Part shown: piece after piece, positions 42,994 through 51,960 of the stretch | How the letters are laid out: the number at the start of each line of letters is the position of its first letter | How positions within the stretch are numbered: the first letter of the stretch is position 1 | DNA from: Pelomonas sp. Root405 | GTDB taxonomy: Bacteria > Pseudomonadota > Gammaproteobacteria > Burkholderiales > Burkholderiaceae_C | DNA length: 64,000 nt | Assembly (NCBI RefSeq): GCF_001425165.1 | Contig: NZ_LMDU01000001.1 | Coordinates: forward strand, 1,209,311 to 1,273,310 | Direction of reading: 5' to 3' | The notes under the pieces: generated by a model | The model's database searches: none | Told to the model about the DNA's origin: nothing | Seen by the model: the letters and a program-made list of their open reading frames with translations, nothing else | Program-made: the position numbers and the translations under genes

Positions 42994-44904
42994 ATGGACT
43001 ACACCCTGCTGAACGGCATCAACAGCCCCGCCGACCTGCGTCGCCTGCCGCGCACCGAACTGCGCAAGCTGGCCGACGAGGTGCGCGCGTTTGTGCTGGA
43101 GAGCGTCTCCAAGACCGGCGGTCACCTGGGCTCCAACCTGGGCACGGTCGAGCTGACCGTGGCGCTGCACTACGTCTTCAACACGCCGGAAGACCGGTTG
43201 GTGTGGGACGTGGGTCACCAGACCTATCCGCACAAGGTGTTGACCGGCCGGCGCGACCGCATGCCCGGCCTGCGCCAGATCGGCGGCATCAGCGGCTTCC
43301 CGCGCCGTGACGAGAGCGAGTACGACACCTTCGGCACCGGCCATTCCTCCACCAGCATCTCGGCTGCTCATGGCATGGCCATGGCCGCCAAGCTCAAAGG
43401 CGAGGACCGCAAGGCCGTGGCCATCATCGGCGACGGTTCGATGACGGCAGGCATGGCTTTCGAAGCGCTGAACAATGCCGGCGTGGCCCACGGCGGCCTG
43501 CTGGGCGATGTGCTCGTCATCCTGAACGACAACGACATGTCGATCAGCCCGCCGGTCGGTGCGCTGAACAAATACCTGGCGCGGCTGATGAGCGGCAGCT
43601 TCTACACGGCGGCGCGCGAAGGCGCCAAGAGCGTGCTGAAGAACACGCCGCTGTACGAGTTCGCGCGCAAGTTCGAGGAGCACACCAAGGGAATGGTCGT
43701 GCCGGGCACCATCTTCGAGGAGTTCGGCTTCAACTACGTCGGCCCCATCGACGGCCACGACCTGGAGTCCCTCATCCCGACGCTGGAGAACCTGCGCGAG
43801 AAGAAGGGCCCGCAGTTCCTGCACATCGTGACCAAGAAGGGCTCGGGCTACAAGCTGGCCGAGAACGACCCGGTCAAGTACCACGCGGCTTCCGGCAAGT
43901 TCGATCCGGCGGTGGGCTTCGTCAAGCCGGCGACGCCGCCCAAGACGACCTTCACCCAGGTCTTTGGCGAATGGCTGTGCGACATGGCCGAGGCCGACTC
44001 GCGGCTTGTCGGCATCACGCCCGCCATGCGCGAGGGCTCGGGCATGGTGGACTTCCACAAGCGCTTCCCGCAGCGCTATCACGACGTCGGCATCGCCGAA
44101 CAGCATTCGGTCACCTTCGCCGCCGGCCTGGCCTGCGAAGGCATCAAGCCGGTCGTCGCCATCTACTCCACCTTCCTGCAGCGCGCCTACGACCAGATGG
44201 TGCACGACGTGGCCATCCAGAACCTGCCCGTGCTGTTCGCGCTGGACCGCGCCGGCCTGGTGGGCGCTGACGGCGCCACGCATGCCGGCAACTACGACAT
44301 CGCCTACACCCGCTGCATTCCCAACATGGCCGTGCTGACGCCGGCCGACGAGGACGAATGCCGCCAGGCGCTCTACACCGGCTTCATGCACGACGGCCCG
44401 GTGACCGTTCGCTATCCGCGCGGTGCCGGCGCTGGCGTCACGCCCGTCAAGGCGATGACGGCGCACGCCTGGGGCAAGGGCGTCTTGCGCCGTGAAAGTC
44501 ACAGCAGCGGCCAGCGCATTGCCATCCTGGCCTTCGGCACCTTGCTCTACCCGGCGCTGGAAGCGGCGGAGCGGCTGGACGCGACGGTCGCCAACATGCG
44601 CTTCGTGAAGCCGCTGGATGTCGAGCTCGTGGCCGAACTGGCGCGCACGCACGACGCCCTCGTCACCGTGGAAGACGGCTGCATCATGGGCGGCGCGGGC
44701 AGCGCCGTCTGCGAGGCGCTGAACGCCGCCGGCCTGAGCGTGCCGGTGCTGCAGCTGGGCCTCCCCGATGAATTCGTCGAGCATGGCGACCCGGGCAAGC
44801 TGATGAGCCTGTGCGGGCTGGACGCCGCCGGCATCGAGGCCAGCATCGTCAAGCGCTTTGGCACCAAGCCTACGGTGGTTGCCGCGCGCTCCGCAGCGCG
44901 CTGA
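42994..44904 (+). CDS. dxs: 1-deoxy-D-xylulose-5-phosphate synthase
   Basis: Dxs condenses pyruvate and glyceraldehyde-3-phosphate using thiamine diphosphate, the first step of the MEP isoprenoid pathway. The 636-residue protein has the N-terminal [18 protein letters not shown] block (about 74-90), thiamine-binding [18 protein letters not shown] (about 147-164), and the transketolase-like [15 protein letters not shown] (about 366-380). The start has AAGGG upstream. Its last 35 nt overlap the 3' end of the convergent lysR gene. Confidence 0.97.
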   Translation: MDYTLLNGINSPADLRRLPRTELRKLADEVRAFVLESVSKTGGHLGSNLGTVELTVALHYVFNTPEDRLVWDVGHQTYPHKVLTGRRDRMPGLRQIGGISGFPRRDESEYDTFGTGHSSTSISAAHGMAMAAKLKGEDRKAVAIIGDGSMTAGMAFEALNNAGVAHGGLLGDVLVILNDNDMSISPPVGALNKYLARLMSGSFYTAAREGAKSVLKNTPLYEFARKFEEHTKGMVVPGTIFEEFGFNYVGPIDGHDLESLIPTLENLREKKGPQFLHIVTKKGSGYKLAENDPVKYHAASGKFDPAVGFVKPATPPKTTFTQVFGEWLCDMAEADSRLVGITPAMREGSGMVDFHKRFPQRYHDVGIAEQHSVTFAAGLACEGIKPVVAIYSTFLQRAYDQMVHDVAIQNLPVLFALDRAGLVGADGATHAGNYDIAYTRCIPNMAVLTPADEDECRQALYTGFMHDGPVTVRYPRGAGAGVTPVKAMTAHAWGKGVLRRESHSSGQRIAILAFGTLLYPALEAAERLDATVANMRFVKPLDVELVAELARTHDALVTVEDGCIMGGAGSAVCEALNAAGLSVPVLQLGLPDEFVEHGDPGKLMSLCGLDAAGIEASIVKRFGTKPTVVAARSAAR

Positions 44905-45760
44905 GCAGGGCTTCGACCAGCGGTTGCGCCGGCCGGTGCAGCGGCAGCAGGGCGCTGACGCGGTACGGAATCGACACCGCCAATGGCCGCACGACAAGAC
45001 CCGCCCCCGCGCAGGCCGCGGCGGTCAGCGGATTGACGATGGCCAGGCCGAGCCCGGCTCGCACCAGCTCGCAAACGCCCACCGCACTGTGCGTCTGCAC
45101 GCGCAGCCGCCGCACCACGCCCGCGGCTTCGAAACGCGCATCGATCTCACGGCGATAGGGGTCGTCCTCGGCCAGGCTGATGAAGTCCCGACCTTCAAAA
45201 TCCTTCAGACCCAGCCGCTTGCGCGACGCCAGCGCGTCGTCCGCGGGCAGCACGGCTACTTCATCGGCCTCCAGCACGGGCTCGACACGCACGCCGGGCA
45301 GCGGCGTCGCTTGCTCGGCCAGGCCCAGGTCGAAACGCTGTTCGCTGATCCACGCATCCAGCAGCGGCGGCTCGGCCGGTGTGATGGACACGCGGGCCGT
45401 CGGATGCCGGCTCAGCAGCGTGGCCAGTGCGCCGGGCAGCAGCGCATGCGACAGGGCTGGCAGGCTCAGCAGGCTCAGCTCGGCGTCCTCCGAGCGCCCC
45501 AGCGCCTCGGCGCGCTCGATCACCCGGGCCAGGCCCTGGAAGCTGCGTTCCACCTCGTCGAACAGCGCCCGCGCCCGCGCCGTTGCCTTGAGCCGGCCTT
45601 GCTCGCGGTCAAACAGGGCGTAGCCCAGCAGCTGCTCAAGCCGCGCCAGGTCGCGGCTCAATGTGGGCTGCGAGGTGTGCAGCAGCGCCGCGGCGCCGGT
45701 GACGCTGCCGGCCGTCATGACGGCGCGGAAAACTTCAATGTGGCGGTGTTGGATGTCCAT
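44870..45760 (-). CDS. lysR: LysR-family regulator, probably of lysA
   Basis: This 296-residue LTTR has an N-terminal winged helix ([40 protein letters not shown], about 7-46) and a periplasmic-binding-like effector domain. It is divergent from lysA, the arrangement of lysR-lysA in enteric bacteria, where LysR activates lysA when diaminopimelate is available. I infer the same role. The ATG at 45760 is chosen. The 3' end overlaps dxs by 35 nt. Confidence 0.88.
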   Translation of the reverse strand: MDIQHRHIEVFRAVMTAGSVTGAAALLHTSQPTLSRDLARLEQLLGYALFDREQGRLKATARARALFDEVERSFQGLARVIERAEALGRSEDAELSLLSLPALSHALLPGALATLLSRHPTARVSITPAEPPLLDAWISEQRFDLGLAEQATPLPGVRVEPVLEADEVAVLPADDALASRKRLGLKDFEGRDFISLAEDDPYRREIDARFEAAGVVRRLRVQTHSAVGVCELVRAGLGLAIVNPLTAAACAGAGLVVRPLAVSIPYRVSALLPLHRPAQPLVEALLSALRSARQPP

Positions 45761-45766
45761 ATCAGG

Positions 45767-45803
45767 ATTGAATTGTCTCCGCACAAACTTCAATTTGATT
45801 GAA
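45767..45803. promoter_or_regulatory. LysR-type operator between lysR and lysA
   Basis: The intergenic region holds a perfect dyad TTCAAT-TTG-ATTGAA (45789-45803), and a further ATTGAA at 45767-45772. These T-N11-A-type inverted half-sites lie upstream of both divergent starts, the usual place for LysR regulator binding. Confidence 0.7.
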
Positions 45804-45830
45804 TGGGCGGCGGCGGGCATCCTTCAACCC

Positions 45831-47075
45831 ATGACCAAGCCCCTGCCTGCCGCCCTCAACCCCGCCCGCCTTTCCACCCTGGCCGCCGAGCACGGCACGC
45901 CGCTGTGGGTCTATGACGCTGCCACCATCCGCGAGCGCGCCGCGTCGCTGCGGCCCTTTGACGTCATCCGTTTTGCGCAGAAGGCCTGCTCCAACATCCA
46001 CATCCTCAAGTTGCTGCGCGAGGCCGGCGTCAAGGTCGACGCCGTCTCTCGCGGCGAGATCCTGCGCGCCTTGGCCGCGGGTTACGAGGCCGGGGGCGAC
46101 GAGATCGTCTTCACGGCCGACCTGCTCGACCACGCCACGCTGGCCACCGTGGTCGAACATCGGATTCCCGTCAACGCCGGCTCCATCGACATGCTCGATC
46201 AATTGGGTGAAGCCTCGCCCGGCCATGCGGTCTGGCTGCGCATCAACCCCGGCTTCGGCCATGGCCACAGCCACAAGACCAACACCGGCGGCGAGCACAG
46301 CAAGCACGGCATCTGGCACGCGGACCTGGGCGCTGCGCTGGCCGCCGTCCGCCGCCATGGGCTCCAGCTGGTCGGCCTGCACATGCACATCGGCTCGGGC
46401 GTGGACTACGGCCACCTGGCCCAGGTTGGCCAGGCCATGGTCGGCCTCGTGCACGAGGCGGTCGCCGCCGGCCACGACCTGCATGCCATCTCGGCCGGCG
46501 GTGGGCTGTCCATTCCCTATCGTGACGGCGACGCGGGCATCGATGTCGACCACTACTTCGGCCTGTGGGACACCGCACGCCGCGACGCCGAGACCTTGGT
46601 CGGCCATGCGCTGAAGCTGGAGATCGAGCCCGGCCGCTACCTCGTCGCCGAGAGCGCGGTGCTGTTGGCCGAGGTCCGGGCCGTCAAGAACGCCGGCGCC
46701 AACCGCTTCGTGCTGGTGGACGCCGGCTTCAACGAGTTGATGCGCCCGGCGATGTACGGGGCCTTCCATGCGATGAGCGTGATCGCCGCGACCGGGTCTG
46801 GCGGTGCGGCACAGCGCACGGTCGTTGCCGGGCCGCTTTGCGAGTCGGGCGACGTGTTCACACAAGGCCCGGGCGGCGAGGTGCTGACGCGCGAGCTGCC
46901 ACCCGCCGTGGTCGGCGACCTGCTCGTCATTCACGACGCGGGCGCCTACGGCGCGTCCATGTCGAGCAACTACAACAGCCGCCCCCTGGCTGCCGAGGTG
47001 CTGGTCGACGCTGAAGCGAGCCGGCTCATCCGCCGCCGTCAGACGGTCGAGGATTTGCTCGCGCTCGAAATCTGA
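45831..47075 (+). CDS. lysA: diaminopimelate decarboxylase
   Basis: LysA decarboxylates meso-diaminopimelate to L-lysine, the last step of lysine synthesis. The 414-residue fold-III PLP enzyme has the Schiff-base Lys51 in RFAQKACSN, the phosphate-binding SAGGGLSIPY (about 222-231), EPGRYLVAES and CESGDVF (about 341-347). The family normally shows YAxKAN at the Lys; FAQKACSN is a variation seen in a LysA subgroup. Regulated by the divergent LysR. Confidence 0.94.
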   Translation: MTKPLPAALNPARLSTLAAEHGTPLWVYDAATIRERAASLRPFDVIRFAQKACSNIHILKLLREAGVKVDAVSRGEILRALAAGYEAGGDEIVFTADLLDHATLATVVEHRIPVNAGSIDMLDQLGEASPGHAVWLRINPGFGHGHSHKTNTGGEHSKHGIWHADLGAALAAVRRHGLQLVGLHMHIGSGVDYGHLAQVGQAMVGLVHEAVAAGHDLHAISAGGGLSIPYRDGDAGIDVDHYFGLWDTARRDAETLVGHALKLEIEPGRYLVAESAVLLAEVRAVKNAGANRFVLVDAGFNELMRPAMYGAFHAMSVIAATGSGGAAQRTVVAGPLCESGDVFTQGPGGEVLTRELPPAVVGDLLVIHDAGAYGASMSSNYNSRPLAAEVLVDAEASRLIRRRQTVEDLLALEI

Positions 47076-47125
47076 CCCTGCCAACCGCTGGGGTCGTTAG
47101 CCCCAAGTCCGGTGATCATCCGGAC

Positions 47126-48256
47126 ATGAAGCTTGTTCCAATTCAGCAGGTTGGCGGCCACATCAAGACCGGTGCGCCGCTGCCCTTCGGGGTCCGCGAT
47201 GCCGAGGGCAAGCTGCTGCTGGCCAAGGGGCAGCAAGTACCCAGCGACCAGATGCGCGAGGCGCTGTTGAACCGGGGCGTCTTCGTCGACATGGACGAAT
47301 TGCGCGACGCCTCGGGCCGCGGCGGTGATGCCGGTGGCGCCGGCAGCGAGGATTTCTTTGCGCGCTGGGAGGCGTTGCAGACGCGGCTGTCGGTGCTGTT
47401 GCGCGCGCCGCAGGACACGCTCTTTCTGCCGCGCGTCAAGGAATGCGCGTCCCAGCTCATCGCCTGGGCCGAGCGTTTTCCTGACCCGTTGCTGTTCGTC
47501 GTCATCCAGCACGACCACAGCCGGCACGAGGTCTATGGCCTGGCCCACTTGCTGCACACAGCCACTGTCTGCGCGCTGCTGTCGCGGCGCCTGGGATGGC
47601 CGCCGGAGCGCCAGCGCAGCCTGGTCGGCGCCGCCTTGACGATGAACCTGTCGATCATTGACTTGCAGGGCCGCCTGGCCTCGCGTGGTGGCAAGCTGGC
47701 GCCGCCGCAGCGCGCGGCGATCGACCGCCATCCGGACGAGGCGGTGGCCTGGCTGCGCGGCGCCGGGCTGGACGATGCCGAGTGGCTGGCCGCCGTGGCC
47801 GACCACCATGAGCAACCGGGCGGCGGCGGTTATCCCAAGAACCTGGCGGAGCCGGGCGAGGCCTCGCAGCTGCTCCGCTTGGCCGACATCTTCCTGGCCA
47901 AGCTGGCCAGCCGTGGCGGCCGCGCCGGGCTGCCGGCGCCGCAGGCAGCCAAGTCGATCTACACGGGCAGCAATGGTCATCCCTTTGCAGCGCTGCTGGT
48001 CAAGGAGGTGGGCATGTTCCCGCCGGGCACACTCGTCAGGCTCGCCAGCGGTGAAATCGGCGTGGCGGTTCGCCGGGGTACATCGGGCAACACACCGGTC
48101 GTCAGCGCACTGATGAATCGTCACGGCGATGCTTTAGGCTCACCGGTCAGGCGCGACACGGCGGTGGCCGAGCACGCGATCACGGCCATCGCGCCCGCCC
48201 AGGTGCTGCGCGTGAAGCTTGTTCCGAACCAGCTCTACGACCGCTACGAGGCCTGA
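47126..48256 (+). CDS. degenerate HD-GYP domain protein
   Basis: This 376-residue protein has an N-terminal PilZ-like or DUF3391-like region (about 1-60) and a HD-GYP domain (about 120-290). The GYP half is intact: DHHEQPGGGGYPKNL (about 227-241). The HD half is lost: where the family has GxxHDIGK, this protein reads GAALTMNLSIID (about 171-182). Canonical cyclic-di-GMP phosphodiesterase activity is therefore doubtful; it may bind c-di-GMP or act as an adaptor. No adjacent signalling gene is visible. Confidence 0.85.
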   Translation: MKLVPIQQVGGHIKTGAPLPFGVRDAEGKLLLAKGQQVPSDQMREALLNRGVFVDMDELRDASGRGGDAGGAGSEDFFARWEALQTRLSVLLRAPQDTLFLPRVKECASQLIAWAERFPDPLLFVVIQHDHSRHEVYGLAHLLHTATVCALLSRRLGWPPERQRSLVGAALTMNLSIIDLQGRLASRGGKLAPPQRAAIDRHPDEAVAWLRGAGLDDAEWLAAVADHHEQPGGGGYPKNLAEPGEASQLLRLADIFLAKLASRGGRAGLPAPQAAKSIYTGSNGHPFAALLVKEVGMFPPGTLVRLASGEIGVAVRRGTSGNTPVVSALMNRHGDALGSPVRRDTAVAEHAITAIAPAQVLRVKLVPNQLYDRYEA

Positions 48257-48264
48257 CATCCGCC

Positions 48265-48340
48265 GATAGGCAATGGCAATAACGTCGATTTGATAAATGT
48301 TTTCAACTGAAAACTAGACGTCGATATAGTTCTGCCTATC
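48265..48340 (+). promoter_or_regulatory. ahpC promoter region with dyads
   Basis: This AT-rich segment has a candidate sigma70 promoter TTCAAC (48302-48307), 17-bp spacer, TATAGT (48325-48330). Over the -35 lies the dyad GTTTTC-AACT-GAAAAC (48299-48314). The outer repeat GATAGGCA/TGCCTATC spans the whole block. An OxyR-like spacing ATAG-N7-CAAT-N7-ATTT starts at 48266, but matches the consensus only partly. Confidence 0.55.
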
Positions 48341-48368
48341 CCATCCACCCCGCCAACGGAGCACTCGA

Positions 48369-48932
48369 ATGTCCCTGATCAACACCCAAGTCCAGCCCTT
48401 CAAGACCGAAGCCTTCCACAACGGCAAGTTCATCACCGTCAGCGACGAGACGCTCAAGGGCAAGTGGTCCGTGCTGATCTTCATGCCGGCTGCTTTCACC
48501 TTCAACTGCCCGACCGAAGTCGAAGACGCGGCCGAGAGCTACGCCGAATTCCAGAAGATGGGCGCCGAGGTCTACATCGTCACGACCGACACCCACTTCT
48601 CGCACAAGGTGTGGCACGAGACCTCGCCGGCCGTCGGCAAGGCCAAGTTCCCGCTGGTGGGCGACCCGACCCACACGCTGACCAACGCGTTCGGCGTGCA
48701 CATCCCCGAAGAAGGCCTGGCGCTGCGCGGCACCTTCGTCATCAATCCCGAAGGCATCATCAAGACGGCCGAGATCCACTCCAACGAGATCGCCCGTGAC
48801 GTGTCGGAAACGCTGCGCAAGCTCAAGGCTGCCCAGTACACCGCCGCCAACCCCGGCCAGGTCTGCCCGGCCAAGTGGAAGGAAGGCGCCAAGACCATCG
48901 CGCCGTCGCTGGATCTGGTCGGCAAGATCTAA
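48369..48932 (+). CDS. ahpC: alkyl hydroperoxide reductase subunit C (peroxiredoxin)
   Basis: AhpC reduces hydrogen peroxide and organic hydroperoxides. The 187-residue typical 2-Cys peroxiredoxin has the peroxidatic Cys47 in TFNCPTE and the resolving Cys166 in QVCPAKW near the C-terminus. It forms an operon with ahpF, separated by a terminator-like hairpin that could set AhpC in excess over AhpF. Confidence 0.97.
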   Translation: MSLINTQVQPFKTEAFHNGKFITVSDETLKGKWSVLIFMPAAFTFNCPTEVEDAAESYAEFQKMGAEVYIVTTDTHFSHKVWHETSPAVGKAKFPLVGDPTHTLTNAFGVHIPEEGLALRGTFVINPEGIIKTAEIHSNEIARDVSETLRKLKAAQYTAANPGQVCPAKWKEGAKTIAPSLDLVGKI

Positions 48933-48948
48933 GCACCATGCTGTTTGC

Positions 48949-48970
48949 AAGGAGCCCGGGAGGGCTCCTT
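48949..48970 (+). terminator. hairpin attenuator after ahpC
   Basis: AAGGAGCCC pairs perfectly with GGGCTCCTT around a GGGA loop, followed by CCTTCCG. It looks like a weak intrinsic terminator just after the ahpC stop and before ahpF. Confidence 0.65.
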
Positions 48971-48993
48971 CCTTCCGCAGAGCCTCACAGGTT

Positions 48994-49036
48994 CTGCTGA
49001 AAGGGCCTCCGCTCTGCACGGGGACCCTTTCAGCAG
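48994..49036. repeat. inverted repeat before ahpF
   Basis: CTGCTGAAAGGG (48994-49005) is the exact reverse complement of 49025-49036, with a 19-nt loop. Together with the attenuator it fills the ahpC-ahpF gap; it could control read-through or mRNA stability. Confidence 0.7.
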
Positions 49037-49073
49037 TGGCCGATGTCGCCACGCCTCACTGAAAGGACTCACC

Positions 49074-50642
49074 ATGTTGGACGCCGCACTGAAGACCCAG
49101 CTCCAGGGCTACCTGGACCACGTCAAGCTGCCCTTCGAAATCATCGCCTCGCTGGACAACTCGGCCAGCAGCGACGAGATGCGCGAGCTGCTCGAAGAGA
49201 TCGTCGGCATGAACGACAAGATCTCGTTCCGCGCCGACGGTGTCGACGCGCACACGCCTTCTTTCCTGCTGCGTCGCACCGGCACGCAGCAATCGCTTCG
49301 CTTCGCCGCCATCCCGCTCGGCCATGAGTTCACGTCGCTGGTGCTGGCACTGCTGTGGACCGGCGGCCATCCGCCCAAGGTCGAGCAGGCGCAGATCGAC
49401 GCCGTCAAGGCGCTGGACGTGGACCTCGACTTCGAGATCTACATGAGCCTGACCTGCCACAACTGCCCCGATGTCGTGCAGGCGCTGTCGCTGATGTCCA
49501 TCGTCAACCCGCGCATCCGCACGACCGTCATCGACGGCGGCCTGTTCCAAAGCGAGGTCGAAGGGCGCGACATCATGGCCGTGCCGGCCGTGTGGTTGAA
49601 CGGCCAGCCGTTCGCGTCCGGCCGCATGAGCCTGGAAGAGATCGTCGCCAAGCTCGACACCGGCGCGGCAGCACGCGATGCCAAGAAGCTGGATGCCGAA
49701 GACCCCTACGACATGCTCATCATCGGCGGCGGCCCGGCAGGCGCCGCGGCAGCGGTTTACGCGGCTCGCAAGGGCATCCGCACCGGCGTCGCGGCCGAGC
49801 GCTTTGGCGGCCAGGTCAACGACACGCTCGGCATCGAGAACTACATCTCCGTGTCGATGACCGACGGCCCGAAGTTCGCCGCCGCGCTGGAAGGCCATGT
49901 CAAGGACTACAAGGTCGACATCCACAACCTGCAGCGCGCTGAGAAGCTGATCCCCGCCGCCGAAGCCGGCGGCCTGGTCGAGGTGGAGCTGGCCAACGGC
50001 GCCAAGCTCAAAGGCAAGACCGTCATCCTGTCCACCGGCGCGCGCTGGCGCAATGTCGGCGTGCCCGGCGAAGCCGAGTACAAGAACAAGGGCGTGGCCT
50101 ACTGCCCGCACTGCGACGGTCCGCTGTTCAAGGGCAAGCCGGTCGCGGTCATCGGCGGCGGCAACTCGGGCGTCGAGGCCGCCATCGACCTGGCCGGCAT
50201 CGTCAAACATGTGACCCTGGTCGAGTTCGGGGCCGAGCTGCGCGCCGACGCCGTGCTGGTCAACAAGCTGAAGAGCCTGCCCAACGTCACCATCATCACC
50301 AACGCGCAGACGACCGAATTCACCGGCAACAACGGCAAGCTCGACGGCCTGAACTACATCGACCGCGTGTCGGGCGAAGCCAAGCGCGTCGACGTGGAAG
50401 GTTGCTTCGTGCAGATCGGCCTGGTGCCCAACACCGAATGGCTGCGCGGCACGCTGGAGCTGAGCAAGCACGGCGAGATCATCGTGGACGCCAAGGGCGC
50501 GACCTCGCTGCCCGGCGTGTTTGCCGCCGGCGACGTGACGACCGTGCCCTTCAAGCAGATCGTCATCGCCGCCGGCGACGGGGCGAAGGCGGCACTGGGT
50601 GCCTTCGACTACATGATGCGGCAGCCTGCGCTGGCCGCGTGA
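49074..50642 (+). CDS. ahpF: alkyl hydroperoxide reductase subunit F
   Basis: AhpF is the NADH-dependent flavoprotein that recycles AhpC. The 522-residue protein has the N-terminal thioredoxin-like domain with Cys128/Cys131 (CHNC), an FAD-binding [17 protein letters not shown] (about 219-235), the disulphide centre Cys344-P-H-Cys347 and the NAD-binding [10 protein letters not shown]. The ATG at 49074 has AAAGGA upstream. Its stop abuts the stop of the convergent rarD. Confidence 0.97.
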   Translation: MLDAALKTQLQGYLDHVKLPFEIIASLDNSASSDEMRELLEEIVGMNDKISFRADGVDAHTPSFLLRRTGTQQSLRFAAIPLGHEFTSLVLALLWTGGHPPKVEQAQIDAVKALDVDLDFEIYMSLTCHNCPDVVQALSLMSIVNPRIRTTVIDGGLFQSEVEGRDIMAVPAVWLNGQPFASGRMSLEEIVAKLDTGAAARDAKKLDAEDPYDMLIIGGGPAGAAAAVYAARKGIRTGVAAERFGGQVNDTLGIENYISVSMTDGPKFAAALEGHVKDYKVDIHNLQRAEKLIPAAEAGGLVEVELANGAKLKGKTVILSTGARWRNVGVPGEAEYKNKGVAYCPHCDGPLFKGKPVAVIGGGNSGVEAAIDLAGIVKHVTLVEFGAELRADAVLVNKLKSLPNVTIITNAQTTEFTGNNGKLDGLNYIDRVSGEAKRVDVEGCFVQIGLVPNTEWLRGTLELSKHGEIIVDAKGATSLPGVFAAGDVTTVPFKQIVIAAGDGAKAALGAFDYMMRQPALAA

Positions 50643-51518
50643 TCAAAGCGGCCTGACCTGCAAGGCGCGGCGGGTCTGCCACAGGCCCTCCGCGCTGTAG
50701 AGGGCCAGTGCGCCCCAGATGAAGCCGAAGGCGATCAGCCGCGTCGCGTCCATGGGCTCCTTGAACAGGAACACGCCGAGCAGGAACTGCAGCGACGGCG
50801 ACACGTACTGCACCAAGCCCAGCGTCGCCAGCGGCAGGCGCCGAGCGCCGGCGGCGAACAGCAGAAGGCTGCCGGCGGTGACCGGGCCGGTGCCGATCAG
50901 CCAGGCCCAGTCGACGGCGGTCTGCCCGGCCATGCTGCCGTCCTGTGACCACCAGATCAGCCCGGCCGCGGCCAGCGGCGCCAGGATCAGCGTCTCCAGC
51001 GTCAGCCCTTCAATCGCGCCTAACGCGGCGGTCTTGCGCATCAGTCCATAGAAGCCGAAGCTGACGGCGAGCACCAAGGCGACCCAGGGCAGGCGGCCGC
51101 CCGCCACCGTCAACCACAGCACGCCAAAGGCCGCCAGGCCCACGGCCAGCCACTGCACCGGCCGTGGCCGCTCGTGCAGCAAGGCAAAGCCGAGCGCCAC
51201 GTTCACCAGCGGGTTGATGAAATAGCCCAGGCTGGCGTCGATGACGTGACCGTGGCCGACCGCCCAGACATAGGTCAGCCAGTTGATGGCGATCAACGTG
51301 GCCGACACCGCGAAGCGCCGCCAGGTCGCGGCGCTGACGTCCTTGAGCCAGCTCAGGTTGCGCATCACCAGCAGCACCACGGCGACAAAGGCCAGCGACC
51401 ACAGCGTGCGGTGGGCGACGATCTGCAGCGCGGGAATGGCGGCGATCTGGCGGAAGTAGAGCGGGAACAGCCCCCAGCTCAGGTAGGCGCCGAGGGCGTA
51501 GAGGATGCCGGGGTTCAT
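50643..51518 (-). CDS. rarD: RarD-type EamA transporter
   Basis: This 291-residue protein has ten hydrophobic helices and the RarD subgroup wording: GAYLSWGLFPLYFRQI near the start, INWLTYVWAVGHGHVIDASLGYFINPLVNV (about 79-108) and LQYVSPSLQFLLGVFLFKEP near the end. The substrate is unknown despite the historical chloramphenicol-resistance name. It converges exactly on ahpF. Confidence 0.93.
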   Translation of the reverse strand: MNPGILYALGAYLSWGLFPLYFRQIAAIPALQIVAHRTLWSLAFVAVVLLVMRNLSWLKDVSAATWRRFAVSATLIAINWLTYVWAVGHGHVIDASLGYFINPLVNVALGFALLHERPRPVQWLAVGLAAFGVLWLTVAGGRLPWVALVLAVSFGFYGLMRKTAALGAIEGLTLETLILAPLAAAGLIWWSQDGSMAGQTAVDWAWLIGTGPVTAGSLLLFAAGARRLPLATLGLVQYVSPSLQFLLGVFLFKEPMDATRLIAFGFIWGALALYSAEGLWQTRRALQVRPL

Positions 51519-51604
51519 CGGCCGGCATTCTCATCGAGGGTTAATCCGGGTGCTGCATCAGGGTCGTCGACGTCGAATTGCGCCCGCCCCGTTCGTCGTA
51601 CAGA

Positions 51605-51687
51605 AATGAATCAGCCCCCACGCTCGCGTCGCTCGCTGCCCCCCGAGGGGGTGCGTCAGTGGCTTCGGGCGGCCGGGCGCCCCTGAT
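51605..51687. repeat. GC-rich dispersed-type intergenic element
   Basis: The block GCCCCCACGCTCGCGTCGCT, then a C6/G5 hairpin CCCCC-CGA-GGGGG (51639-51651), then GGCTTCGGGCGGCCGGGCGC matches, from general knowledge, an element found repeatedly between genes in Burkholderiales. It ends 1 base before the MoaD-like start, so that gene has no normal leader visible. Confidence 0.6.
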
Positions 51688-51957
51688 ATGGCCCTCATCG
51701 AATTCACCCCCCAACTGCGCCGGTTCGTCGACACACCCGTCGTCGACACGCCGGCCGTCGTGCTCAGAGAGGGCCTGGACGCCGCGTTCGCGATCAACCC
51801 GAGGCTGCGCGGTTACATCCTCGACGACCAGGGCCATCTGCGCCACAACGTCGTCATCTTCATCGACGGCCAGCGCGTGCGTGATCTGCGCGGCCTGACC
51901 GACCCGCTCGGGCCGGAGTCACGGGTCCATGTCCTGCAAGCTTTGTCTGGAGGTTGA
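51688..51957 (+). CDS. MoaD/ThiS family beta-grasp protein with C-terminal Gly-Gly
   Basis: This 89-residue ubiquitin-like protein has the beta-grasp core (VLREGLDAAFAINPRLRGYILDDQGHLRHNVVIFIDGQ) and ends in exactly Ser-Gly-Gly, the tail that E1-like enzymes adenylate in sulfur carriers. No E1 (MoeB/ThiF), MoaE, thiazole synthase or JAB protease is nearby. It lies 3 nt upstream of the Asp-box protein, so the two are a unit. It may be a sulfur carrier or a protein modifier; the role is unknown. Confidence 0.88.
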   Translation: MALIEFTPQLRRFVDTPVVDTPAVVLREGLDAAFAINPRLRGYILDDQGHLRHNVVIFIDGQRVRDLRGLTDPLGPESRVHVLQALSGG

Positions 51958-51960
51958 TCA

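Noticed and set aside
50643..51518. Chloramphenicol resistance from rarD
   Set aside because: The name is historical; sequence shows only an EamA transporter of unknown substrate.
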